DNA of 25,648 nt, taken from JAENVT01 sp031404635 (lineage in GTDB: Bacteria; Actinomycetota; Acidimicrobiia; Acidimicrobiales; Ilumatobacteraceae). The stretch lies in assembly GCA_031404635.1 (NCBI GenBank), contig JANNHY010000338.1, positions 1-25,648 on the forward strand, given 5' to 3'. Positions 16,386 through 24,490 of this stretch are shown here, one piece after another; within the stretch, counting starts at the first letter, position 1, and each line of letters opens with the position of its first letter. The notes under the pieces were generated by a model that was not told where the DNA came from, searched no databases, and saw only the letters and a list, made by a program, of their open reading frames with translations. Position numbers and translations under genes: made by a program.

Positions 16386-16717
16386 ACCCGTCAGGCCCGA
16401 CTCGGGCAGCAGTCACGGCTCCCTTCGTTGCCGTCAGTGATCTCACCGTTCCCGAGGCCGGCCGCGCCGCGCTCGTGGCTGCGTTCGCGAGGCGCCTCGG
16501 CGCAGTTGACGCTTGGCCGGGTTTCCAGAGCCTTCAGGTCTGGGCTGACCCGACCGACGCCACGGCGCTGGTGATGGTGTCGTGGTGGGACACCGAGGCA
16601 GCCTTCAGCGCCTATATGCGCTCCGATGACCACCGCCGATCCCACACACGGATCCCAGGCGGGCCCGACCGGGCGAGACCGCGAAGGTTCCGCCGCTACC
16701 AGGTCATCGCCCGATGA
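16382..16717 (+). CDS. Small ABM-fold (antibiotic biosynthesis monooxygenase-like) protein
   Basis: A 111-residue protein resembling the dimeric alpha-beta-barrel ABM family. It has FVAVSDLTVPEAGRAALVAAF, then WPGFQSLQVWADPTDA and LVMVSWWDTEAAFSAYMRSD, the order seen in HmoA-like heme-degrading and related monooxygenases. The C-terminus is unusually basic (RARPRRFRRYQ). It is joined by ATGA overlaps to the cyclase before it and to the cobalamin protein after it. The ATG at 16382 has a strong GGAGG site seven bases upstream, inside the cyclase gene. Whether it is an enzyme or binds heme or another ligand as a sensor is unknown; its fixed place between two signalling genes favours a regulatory or cofactor-related role. 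Confidence 0.7.
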   Translation: MNPSGPTRAAVTAPFVAVSDLTVPEAGRAALVAAFARRLGAVDAWPGFQSLQVWADPTDATALVMVSWWDTEAAFSAYMRSDDHRRSHTRIPGGPDRARPRRFRRYQVIAR

Positions 16718-17766
16718 CTGCCGTCAGCGAAGTACACGACTCAGTCGGGCCGTTCCTCGAACGGGCGATCCGTAGCGACGGTGCATCAGCGGTGCGCCTT
16801 GCCCTCGACTTGCTCGACCATGGAGCGTCAACCGAGGCGATCGTCGTCGAGTTGCTGGCCGCGGCGCAGTTCGAGTCCGGCGAGCGGTGGCTGAAGAACG
16901 TCTGGACCGTCGCCGACGAACACGTTGTAAGCGGCGTCACTCAGAGATCCCTCGACGCCATCGCCAACTCCGTCGAGCCTCCGGCTGCAGCGGGCTCCGT
17001 CGTGGTCGCCTGTGCCGAGGGCGACTGGCACTCGCTACCAGCGCAGATGTGCGCTGAGGTGCTCCGCTCCCACGGCTTCGCCGTGTCGTTCCTCGGCGCC
17101 TCGACACCGTCGGATCACGTCGCCCGCCTGTTGACCCGAGACCGCCCCGACGCGCTGATCGTCACCTGCAACCTCGCACTGTTCTTTGGGGGCGTCGCCC
17201 GAGTCGTCGACGCCGCCCATCGCACCGGCACCCCGGTGATCGCCGGCGGCCGCGCTCTGCGATCGGGTCCCGCACGTGCGCTGCGTCTGGGAGCCGACGC
17301 ATGGGAACCGGACTTCGTGTCAGCTGCCGCCAGTCTCCATAAATGGGCCAATGATCGTCCATCGCCGAGAGCCGATCCGACCACTCTCGACCGTACCGCG
17401 CTGCAACTCGACCTCGACAGCCCACTGCTCGCGGCCGCCGCGTTCGACTCGATGATCGCCTCATTTCCCGGCATGAGCAGCTTCACCACCGAACAGCTGG
17501 CGCGGACCAGAGAGGATCTCGTCTTCATCGTCCGATTCATCGCCGCTGCCCGCCTCGTCGGCGACCCGACCGTGCTCATCGAGTTTCTCGACTGGCTCAA
17601 CTCACTGCTCGCCGCCCGCGATGTTCCACCCAACGCGCTCGTGGCCGGCCTCGAGGCGCTCGCCCCTCTCGTCGACAAGGTCGACGCCGACGCCGGCGAA
17701 CTCACGAAGGAAGCGATTCGTCACCTGTTGGACCCCGTTGCATCACGGCTTGGCGGCCCGATCTGA
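16714..17766 (+). CDS. Cobalamin-binding sensor-like protein with CarH-type cap motif and C-terminal helical domain
   Basis: A 350-residue soluble protein. Residues ~8-85 form a helical B12-binding cap, and residues 95-210 a Rossmann-type B12 domain with GDWHSLPAQ (H106 as candidate lower cobalt ligand) and FLGASTPSDHV. The cap carries W59-x9-E69-H70, the motif that in the CarH family marks adenosylcobalamin-dependent light sensing. Unlike CarH it has no MerR DNA-binding domain. It ends instead in a ~110-residue helical domain (LDSPLLAAAAFDSM onward) that I do not recognise. The lower-ligand motif is DxHxxP rather than the usual DxHxxG, which may change binding. The ATGA overlap with the ABM gene places it in the cyclase operon. 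I infer a B12- or light-dependent regulator of the cyclase; a corrinoid methyl carrier is less likely because no methyltransferase is near. Confidence 0.78.
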   Translation: MTAVSEVHDSVGPFLERAIRSDGASAVRLALDLLDHGASTEAIVVELLAAAQFESGERWLKNVWTVADEHVVSGVTQRSLDAIANSVEPPAAAGSVVVACAEGDWHSLPAQMCAEVLRSHGFAVSFLGASTPSDHVARLLTRDRPDALIVTCNLALFFGGVARVVDAAHRTGTPVIAGGRALRSGPARALRLGADAWEPDFVSAAASLHKWANDRPSPRADPTTLDRTALQLDLDSPLLAAAAFDSMIASFPGMSSFTTEQLARTREDLVFIVRFIAAARLVGDPTVLIEFLDWLNSLLAARDVPPNALVAGLEALAPLVDKVDADAGELTKEAIRHLLDPVASRLGGPI

Positions 17767-17777
17767 TCGGTGGTGCT

Positions 17778-19028
17778 TCACGGCTCCCGGCTCGGCGGTG
17801 TCACATCTGGCGGGATGGGTGCGAAGCCCGGTTGGTACTGGGCGAGCGACGCACCAGTCAGCCACCAGCCCCGGTACACCAGCGCCGCTACCAGACCCGG
17901 TTCGAGCCGGTCGAACACCGTCGGCACGAACGACAGGTCCTGCTCGACGCCGTCTTTGGTGAAGGTGCGGTGTTCCGGGAACCTGGCGGCGAATGCGTCG
18001 AACTCGGCCGTGGTGGCGCGTTCAGCGCTGGCGATCGTGGAAGCCAACCCGAACAGCACCCCGCGACGCGCATCAGGTGCGGGCGTTTCGCCCGCCGGGG
18101 TTCGTTCCCAGGCCTCGAACCGGTCGACCATCCACCTCGTGCGCAGTGAGGTGCTCTGGCGGTACAGCAACGAGTTCGCTCGAGCCAGATCCCGTACCAA
18201 CGGCACCTTGCCGTAACCACCGGTCACGAACACCCCACCGGCGTTCAACGAGATCGTGAACACGTCGTGATAGCGACGACTATCGAGCGCCTCCAATCCG
18301 GTGTTGTCATACGCGCCGCCGTCGAGCAGATGGGGGACGCCTCGCTCCGCGCACGGGAACTCGACCCGGTCGAGCTTCATCGCCGCGAAGGCTCCCGGCA
18401 CCGCCGCCGATGCTGCAACCGCCTGGGCAACCTGCAACCCCGAGCCGGCCGTCGGCGCCAGGCCGACGACATAGTCACCGACGACGTCGCGCTCGAACCC
18501 GAACCGTGCCCCAGTCGTCAGGTTGGCGGCGTTGAAGATCCACCGACAGCCCGGATCCAGGTCCTCGAGCTCGACGTCGTCGAACAACCAGTCGTTGAAT
18601 GCCCACGCCAAGACACCGGTCCGGTTCCGCCTGCCGACCGCACGCCAGATGTTGCGGATCAGCTTCGATTTCAACGAGCGAGCGGTGACCCGCTTGGCGA
18701 TCGGCTCGATCACCAGCTCGTCGAGCGCCGCGGCGCTGAAGCCGCGAGTGCGTAGTTGCGGAAATCGCGTCGCCAGCATCCCGTTGGCAACCGACCCACC
18801 TGACACCGACGACACGAATCGGAGATCACCGAGCAGACCGGCGTCGGCGAGGAACCGTGCCACGCCCAACCCGGCGAAGGTCGCCCGGAACCCGCCACCC
18901 GACAGCGTCATCCCGATCCGGACCCCTTCTGCCGGCGGGGGCTCGGCAGGTCGGAGCGCGTCACCGCATGGCGAGATCAGGCCCGACAACGACGCCCCCA
19001 GTGCCGGTGACTCGAGCGGCGACCTCAT
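17778..19028 (-). CDS. Patatin-like phospholipase
   Basis: A 416-residue patatin-family lipid acyl hydrolase. The oxyanion-hole motif is GGGFRA at 44-49, the nucleophile is S76 in SVSGG (GxSxG variant), and the catalytic aspartate is D236 in LLDGGAYDN, completing the Ser-Asp dyad. The protein has no signal peptide and would act on the inner face of the membrane. The C-terminal ~160 residues (DVFTISLNAGG onward) are an extra helical part. ATG 19028 overlaps the CHAT gene stop as ATGA; the longer open frame to 19241 runs antisense through the CHAT gene and is discarded. Patatin-like enzymes serve as membrane-destroying effectors in several phage-defence systems. Coupling to a CHAT protease suggests it may be the effector or a target here. 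Confidence 0.9.
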   Translation of the reverse strand: MRSPLESPALGASLSGLISPCGDALRPAEPPPAEGVRIGMTLSGGGFRATFAGLGVARFLADAGLLGDLRFVSSVSGGSVANGMLATRFPQLRTRGFSAAALDELVIEPIAKRVTARSLKSKLIRNIWRAVGRRNRTGVLAWAFNDWLFDDVELEDLDPGCRWIFNAANLTTGARFGFERDVVGDYVVGLAPTAGSGLQVAQAVAASAAVPGAFAAMKLDRVEFPCAERGVPHLLDGGAYDNTGLEALDSRRYHDVFTISLNAGGVFVTGGYGKVPLVRDLARANSLLYRQSTSLRTRWMVDRFEAWERTPAGETPAPDARRGVLFGLASTIASAERATTAEFDAFAARFPEHRTFTKDGVEQDLSFVPTVFDRLEPGLVAALVYRGWWLTGASLAQYQPGFAPIPPDVTPPSREP

Positions 19029-21211
19029 GGCGTCACACTGAACGTCGCCAGAACCCGGTCGAGAACTTCCAGATCGACGTCCGACACGACCTGCATCGCC
19101 ACAACGACCGTGTACGAGTTGTCGGATGGCATCGCTGCGACCGTGGCGTAGGTGGTGGTCGTGCCGGCGCAGTCGGTGAACGTCTGGAAATGACCGGTGT
19201 AGACGCCGTCGTCGTAGTCCTCGATCCCCTGATCGGTGCACTCGCCCGCGTTCGGGGCCAACGCGGCAAGGGTTTCGTCAAGCGATGCTTGCGGCGGGAG
19301 CGCTACGAAGACCAGCCCCGGTGTCAGATAGTCGGCCTCCAACTCGGCGATCGACGGCGACGCCGTGATGTGCGGCTGCTCGGTGCCGTCGTCGAGCGTG
19401 AATTGCGTGATGTCCCTGTCGGCCCACTCGATCGGCACATCGACCGTGAGTACCCCAGTCTCGTCCGTGATGGTCTCGTAGCCGCTGATCGAGGGCGCCT
19501 CGGGTGTCGCCTCGACGGGTTCGTCGGGCACGTCGCCTCCGATCGAGTCGACGAACGAGAACCCTCCCTCCGGGTCCAGGCCTCGAAGCGTGCGCAGAAT
19601 CGGGCGGAGCTCTTCGTACAGCCCGGCGCCGTTGTCTGCGAACGCTTGATGGTCCTCCGGCGTATCCGAACCGTCCTGGACCAAGGAGCTCAAGAAGCCC
19701 GCCTCGCCCAAACGATCGACGATGGCCTCATAGAGCGGATCAGCATCGAGGCGGTCCGCCTCCAACTGCTGGCGTGCCTCGTCGCATTGGCCGAGTCCCA
19801 CGTCGGACAAGTCGGGGGTGTTGACATCGAAGTATGGCTCGAGGAACAGGTCGCCCTCGATGCAGTCCAAGATGGAGAGGTACGAGTCGCCGCTGATCGT
19901 TGTCGGTACCGGGGCCTCGGCTGCGGCGTCGATGGGCAAGGTCGTTGCAACGTCAGTTCCGTCGCCACCCGATGACAGCGCCACAACCGCTACAACGACA
20001 GCGATGGCCGCAATCCCTACGCCTGCGGCGACCAGCCAACGTGTGCGCCTCGACCTCTTGTGCAGTGGGCCCGCTGGCGGGCCGACGGCGGGCGGTGCGG
20101 CGGGCGGTGCGGCGTCTGTCGGTGCTTTGAAGTTGAACAGGTCGACGAATCCTGGGCGCAAGAAAAGCACCGGGGTCGCGAACTCGATCGGGTTGATGTC
20201 CAACATCGCGATGCGCGCTTCGGCGACGGCAGCATCGATCGGGTAACGGCGGTCGATGAGGCAGTAGTAGAGCTCCTCTGCGAACGTCTTCGCCGCGGCG
20301 TCGGTGATCTCGAATTGCATCGCGATTACGGCACTCTTGCCCTGCTGCACCAACATCGTCGCGATGCTCGCGAAGGGATCGTCGAGCGTGGTCCGCGCTC
20401 CATCACAGGAGTTGAACACGACGAGCTGCAATGAGTTCTGACGACCGATCAGTTGGGCGATCGTGTCGGCTTGCACTTCCTTCCTCTGCCCGTTCTCGTC
20501 GCTGAGAAGCAGGATCGAGTCGCCCTCGGCAGTGAACGCACTGTGCCCGACGAAATGCAGGATGTGGTATGGGTTCTGCAGCTTTCGTTGGAGCGACTTG
20601 AAGGTGCAATCCTCGAGCCAGTCCAGATCGACCAGGTCCTTGCACTTCTCCAAAGCCTCGGTCACCCGCAGCTTCTCGCCGGCGACGTCGAGATCGCCGG
20701 TCGGGTTGGCGATGACCCCGAGCATGCGGATCTTGCCCTCCACGACGTAAGGCCGAGCCGGTTCGGCGGTCTCGAGCTCGCGGACGATGGTCGAATCCCG
20801 CTGACTCGCCAGGTCCTTGCCGTTGCGGCGCAGGAACTCCCACGGGATGCGCAGCAGTTCGGGCTCGTTGGTCATGTTGAGCCTCACCCGCACGGCGCCC
20901 TGACGGCGAGCTTCATCGAACATCGTTCCGACATCACCGCTGATCAGCGCATTCGCCAACGTCGCCCCGAACTGCTGGGCGGTGACTCCGTGCTCGGTCA
21001 TCGGGGTGACCTTGCGCGTCGCTGGCTCACTGAGGGCAGAGCGGGTCTCGCTCAAGTTGCGGATCGCTTCTTGCAGCGCCTCGTCCGACATCGGGATCGT
21101 GAACATCGATGTCGTGGTCGCTCCGCCGTCGATCGCTGCCGTGACCTCGTAGTCACGATCCCCGCACTGCTTGAACGACAGGCGGAGGTTGGTGTACTCC
21201 ACCTCACCCAT
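19025..21211 (-). CDS. Membrane-anchored CHAT-domain (caspase-fold) protease with an external domain
   Basis: A 728-residue protein. Residues 1-155 form an N-terminal region including RIPWEFLRR, as often precedes CHAT domains. Residues ~160-355 are the CHAT protease, with catalytic H223 in HFVGHSAF and C269 in VVFNSCDGA. A Pro/Ala linker follows, then one membrane helix at ~391-413 preceded by KRSRRTR (positive inside). The last ~315 residues are outside the cell membrane and contain just four cysteines, enough for two disulfides. They show no family I recognise. CHAT proteases are known to cut partner proteins in bacterial death and CRISPR-linked systems. The ATG at 21211 has no Shine-Dalgarno but sits seven bases after a TATTGT, fitting a leaderless mRNA. 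The topology suggests an outside signal controlling an inside protease. Confidence 0.87.
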   Translation of the reverse strand: MGEVEYTNLRLSFKQCGDRDYEVTAAIDGGATTTSMFTIPMSDEALQEAIRNLSETRSALSEPATRKVTPMTEHGVTAQQFGATLANALISGDVGTMFDEARRQGAVRVRLNMTNEPELLRIPWEFLRRNGKDLASQRDSTIVRELETAEPARPYVVEGKIRMLGVIANPTGDLDVAGEKLRVTEALEKCKDLVDLDWLEDCTFKSLQRKLQNPYHILHFVGHSAFTAEGDSILLLSDENGQRKEVQADTIAQLIGRQNSLQLVVFNSCDGARTTLDDPFASIATMLVQQGKSAVIAMQFEITDAAAKTFAEELYYCLIDRRYPIDAAVAEARIAMLDINPIEFATPVLFLRPGFVDLFNFKAPTDAAPPAAPPAVGPPAGPLHKRSRRTRWLVAAGVGIAAIAVVVAVVALSSGGDGTDVATTLPIDAAAEAPVPTTISGDSYLSILDCIEGDLFLEPYFDVNTPDLSDVGLGQCDEARQQLEADRLDADPLYEAIVDRLGEAGFLSSLVQDGSDTPEDHQAFADNGAGLYEELRPILRTLRGLDPEGGFSFVDSIGGDVPDEPVEATPEAPSISGYETITDETGVLTVDVPIEWADRDITQFTLDDGTEQPHITASPSIAELEADYLTPGLVFVALPPQASLDETLAALAPNAGECTDQGIEDYDDGVYTGHFQTFTDCAGTTTTYATVAAMPSDNSYTVVVAMQVVSDVDLEVLDRVLATFSVTP

Positions 21212-21290
21212 GGTGCCGACAATAGCCGCTCCGGTTCGCCAGACGCACGTCCCGCGCGACGCCGGTCACGATGTGCGCGACAATCGAGCC
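21212..21290. promoter_or_regulatory. Divergent promoter region between the CHAT and metacaspase operons, possibly leaderless both ways
   Basis: The gap is 79 bp. Leftward, TATTGT (21224-21219, minus) lies seven bases before the CHAT ATG. Rightward, GACAAT (21279-21284) lies six bases before the metacaspase ATG. Neither gene has a Shine-Dalgarno sequence, and both spacings place the transcription start at the start codon, as in leaderless actinobacterial genes. No clear -35 is seen on either strand. Joint regulation of both operons is inferred. Confidence 0.4.
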
Positions 21291-23342
21291 ATGGATCGCA
21301 AGGTGTTCTGCCTTCTCGTCGGCATCGATGCCTATGGACCGCCGGTCAACCTTCCGCTTCAAGGCTGCCGCAACGACATGCGGCACCTCGAGCAGTACCT
21401 AAGAGGTCGACTCGGCGAGGCCGCATCGATCCTCACCCTGGCCGACGACCAGGCAACACGGGAGGGTGTGGTCGCCGGCTTCCGGTCGCACCTCGCCCAA
21501 GCCGGCAGTGGTGACATCGTTCTGTTCACCTACTCCGGCCACGGGAGCCAGGAACTGCCGCCGACCGAGTTCGCCTACGGCGATGCGTCGGGCAAGCTCC
21601 AGAACCTGCTGTTGTTCGACGCCGGGCACGAGACCGGGGGGCAGTTCGTCTGGCCGCTTGCCGACAAGGAGCTTGGCCTGCTGCTCGACGAGATCGTCGG
21701 GCGCGGGGCGCACGTCGTGGCGATGCTCGACTGCTGTCACTCGGGCGATGGCACTCGCGACGCGTTCGTGACCGCCCGCCAATGGAATCCGGCGACAGCC
21801 CGCGACGCCGATCCGGCGGTGCAGACGGCGATCCAGAAGCTGAAGGGCCCCCGGCCCCTGGACGGTTTTCTGGACGGTACGCTGCAGCACTTCCAAGCGA
21901 GGACGTCGACGGGGCATGTTGCGCTCACGGCCTGCCAATCATCGGAGTTGGCGAAGGAACTCATCATCGGCGACGAGCATCGAGGCGCGTTCACGGCGAC
22001 CATGATCGAGGTCCTCGAGACCGTCGGCAGCAAGGCCGACTACCGCTCGGTGGTTGCCGCCGTGCGGTCCCGTCTGGAACGCACGGTGGAACGTCAACGA
22101 CCGGGCGTGTATCCCATCGATGCGGGCGGCCTCGGCGACGGTCTGTTCCTCGACGGCACCATCGAGCCCGCCCCGCCATCGTTCCTGATGACGAGATCCG
22201 AGTCCGGATGGTCGGTCGATGCCGGGGCGGTGCATGGGCTGCGCGCGCCCGCCGACGGCGAGGAGTTCCGGTTCGCGTGCCTTCAGCCCGACGGCACACC
22301 GTGTGGTCAAGTTCGTGTGGTCGCGGTCGAGACTGGTCGGGCTGACGTGGAGCCGATCGGCTGGGAGCCGGCCGACGTCGCATACCCCGCGGTGATCTCG
22401 TGGGTACCCCTTCCGACAGCAACCGTCACGTTCGATCCCGCCGATGGCGAGCCCGCCGCAGGCGCCTACGGGCAGGTGCGCCAGAAGTTGGCGTCGAGCG
22501 GCCCATCGGGTTCCCCGTCGCCATATGTGCGTGAGAGGGTCGCGGGCGCGTCGCCGGCCGGGCTCGCCCTGCGCGTGAGGTTCGAAGACAACCAACCCGG
22601 CGGCCCTTGCCTGCGGGTGCTGCGAGCCGACGGCTCACCTGCCATCCCCACTGCGGCGTCGGCGGTTGCGTGCGGAGACCCGGCCCGCGCCGCGGCGACG
22701 GTCGTACAGCAGTTGGAACACGTCGCTCGATGGGAGCAGCTCCGCGAGCTGGGCAGCCATCGTTCGGCCCTCGCCGATGCGGTGCAGCTGAGGATCTACC
22801 CTGCGGGCCCAGGCGAGACGGCCTTGCCGCCCGATCGGCAACCCTGCGCGCTCGCCGGCGAGTACACGATCCCTTACGGGGCGAACGGCGACGCGCCGAC
22901 GGTCTTCATGCATCTGAAGAACACCTCGGATCAAGGTCTCCACGTCGCGCTGCTCGACCTGACCGACCGCTTGGAGTGCGATGTCCTTTACCAGACCAGG
23001 AAGCTTGCCGCGGGCACGGAGGACAACGTCAACGAAAGGGGCGGGCCGATGAAGCTGACGTTGTCGGCCGGAGTCGATCCGGTTCCAGGGGCGCGCACAC
23101 AGGACTGGCTGAAGATCGTTGTGAGCGAAACCCCGTTCGACGCCAGCGCGTTCGAGCTTGCGGCGGTCGGCGAGCAGGCGAGGTCGAGCGGGACTTCGCC
23201 GAGCAACCTGCTGGAGCTGCTCGCCGCCCGAACCATCAGCCGTACCGTCACCGCCGTCGACCCGTCGCAGCTCGAGCCGGCCGGCGCCGACTGGTGCGCC
23301 ACAACGGTCGCATTGGTCGTCGAGGTGCCACCCGAGGCCTAG
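21291..23342 (+). CDS. Metacaspase-like (C14-family) protease with large C-terminal region
   Basis: A 683-residue soluble protein. The N-terminal ~290 residues are a caspase-fold protease: FCLLVGIDAYG at the start, QGCRNDMRHLEQYL, catalytic H84 in TYSGHGSQ and C149 in MLDCCHSGDG, the signature of type-I metacaspases and orthocaspases, which cut after Arg or Lys. HVALTACQSSELAKE and HRGAFTATMIEVL complete the fold. The remaining ~390 residues appear to be beta-rich domains. One of them (GEYTIPYGANGDAPTVFMHL, then LHVALLDLTDR) resembles the DUF4384-like domain often fused to bacterial caspases. ATG 21291 fits the family start exactly. There is no signal peptide or membrane helix. It is first in the rightward operon and divergent from the CHAT gene. 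Confidence 0.9.
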   Translation: MDRKVFCLLVGIDAYGPPVNLPLQGCRNDMRHLEQYLRGRLGEAASILTLADDQATREGVVAGFRSHLAQAGSGDIVLFTYSGHGSQELPPTEFAYGDASGKLQNLLLFDAGHETGGQFVWPLADKELGLLLDEIVGRGAHVVAMLDCCHSGDGTRDAFVTARQWNPATARDADPAVQTAIQKLKGPRPLDGFLDGTLQHFQARTSTGHVALTACQSSELAKELIIGDEHRGAFTATMIEVLETVGSKADYRSVVAAVRSRLERTVERQRPGVYPIDAGGLGDGLFLDGTIEPAPPSFLMTRSESGWSVDAGAVHGLRAPADGEEFRFACLQPDGTPCGQVRVVAVETGRADVEPIGWEPADVAYPAVISWVPLPTATVTFDPADGEPAAGAYGQVRQKLASSGPSGSPSPYVRERVAGASPAGLALRVRFEDNQPGGPCLRVLRADGSPAIPTAASAVACGDPARAAATVVQQLEHVARWEQLRELGSHRSALADAVQLRIYPAGPGETALPPDRQPCALAGEYTIPYGANGDAPTVFMHLKNTSDQGLHVALLDLTDRLECDVLYQTRKLAAGTEDNVNERGGPMKLTLSAGVDPVPGARTQDWLKIVVSETPFDASAFELAAVGEQARSSGTSPSNLLELLAARTISRTVTAVDPSQLEPAGADWCATTVALVVEVPPEA

Positions 23343-23368
23343 AGGCCTCGCCAGAAAGGAGACACAGC

Positions 23369-24469
23369 ATGGTCATGTATCCGACGTACAAAGGTCTGGT
23401 CCAGTTCGACGTCATCGCCAGCGCCCGAAACTTCACGGGCATGCATCCGACCATGCAGGAACGGGTTCGGGCACTGATGGAGGACTCCGGCGGCAAGGTC
23501 GGTTGGGGCCAGGGCGTGCGGACACCGCAGCAACAGTTGCAGTTGTTCCTGGAGCGTCACTCTCCCGATCCCAAAGGAAAGATCACCTGGAATGGACAAA
23601 CGTATTCCAGGAACCCAGGGGTGGCCGCGGCGGTGCCACCCGGCCGCTCGATGCACGAGGTCGGCCTGGCCGCAGATATGGCGGGCGATTTCGCGTGGCT
23701 GGGGAACAACGTGGGCCGGTTCGGGCTGATGACTTTCGCGGACGTCAACAAGGAGCCATGGCACGTGCAACCGGTGGAGTTGCCGAAAGGCCGACAGCAG
23801 TACGAACAACAGGGTTCGAAGTGGGGGGCATACCCGTCGTACAACACCGAATTCAAGACGGCCGATGGAGCCGCTCAAAGTCAGCCCGCCAGCCCGATGA
23901 CCGGATCGGGTCCGTCGAGCCAAGCTGCTTCGCCGACCCTCACCCCGGCGCTGGTCGCCCGACCCGGCGACGTTGGCCCGGCGGCACGACTGCTGATGGA
24001 GGCGCTGGTCGCTCGCGGTGTGCATCCGGATGCGGCCGCCAGCCGCGACACCGACTACGGCACCGACGACAAGGAGCTGGTGCTGCAGTTCCAGCGTGAA
24101 CACGGTTTGACCGTCGACGGCGAGGTCGGTCCGCAGACATGGTCCAAGCTGCTTTCGACGGTGAACCCTGGCGAGACGGGACCGATGGTGAAGGTTCTCC
24201 AGACAGCGCTCATCGTGCGCAGCCTGATACGCGACACCATTGCGAACCTCGATGGCGTCTACGGTCCGGCGACACAGCAGCGCGTCCGCGACTTCCAGCA
24301 GGTCAGTGGCATCGATCCGATCGCGATCGTCGGCGCCGAGACCTGGACGGCACTGCTCGGGGTCGAGAGCAAGGTGAACGTCGGTACCCGCGGAGGCCCG
24401 GGGGAGATCGACGTCGACCTCGACGACCTCGACTTCCTGGCCGCGCTCGACGGGCTCCCGGCAGAGTGA
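23369..24469 (+). CDS. VanY-type M15 peptidase with two peptidoglycan-binding repeats, no signal peptide
   Basis: A 366-residue protein. Residues ~15-140 match the D-Ala-D-Ala carboxypeptidase/endopeptidase M15 family. The zinc site is H96 and D103 (SMHEVGLAADMAGD) and H132 in EPWH, with E129 as the probable catalytic base. A linker rich in Ser, Pro and Gln follows. Two PG_binding_1 repeats lie at about 199-263 and 268-331, each with the DGxxGPxT-type core (VDGEVGPQTW, LDGVYGPATQ). The tail is very acidic (EIDVDLDDLD). There is no signal peptide or membrane helix, which is odd for a wall enzyme. The start has AAGGAGA eight bases upstream and lies 26 bp after the metacaspase. It may be released on lysis, exported by another route, or work on something other than wall. 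Confidence 0.85.
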   Translation: MVMYPTYKGLVQFDVIASARNFTGMHPTMQERVRALMEDSGGKVGWGQGVRTPQQQLQLFLERHSPDPKGKITWNGQTYSRNPGVAAAVPPGRSMHEVGLAADMAGDFAWLGNNVGRFGLMTFADVNKEPWHVQPVELPKGRQQYEQQGSKWGAYPSYNTEFKTADGAAQSQPASPMTGSGPSSQAASPTLTPALVARPGDVGPAARLLMEALVARGVHPDAAASRDTDYGTDDKELVLQFQREHGLTVDGEVGPQTWSKLLSTVNPGETGPMVKVLQTALIVRSLIRDTIANLDGVYGPATQQRVRDFQQVSGIDPIAIVGAETWTALLGVESKVNVGTRGGPGEIDVDLDDLDFLAALDGLPAE

Positions 24470-24490
24470 ACAGATGAACGGAGCTCGAAC

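Noticed and set aside
19029..19241. Extension of the patatin frame upstream of 19028
   Set aside because: It lies inside the CHAT gene in another frame and is His/Arg-rich noise; the ATGA overlap gives a natural start.
22607..23368. Upstream extension of the M15 frame inside the metacaspase gene
   Set aside because: It is out of frame with the metacaspase and arginine-rich; a good ribosome site precedes ATG 23369.
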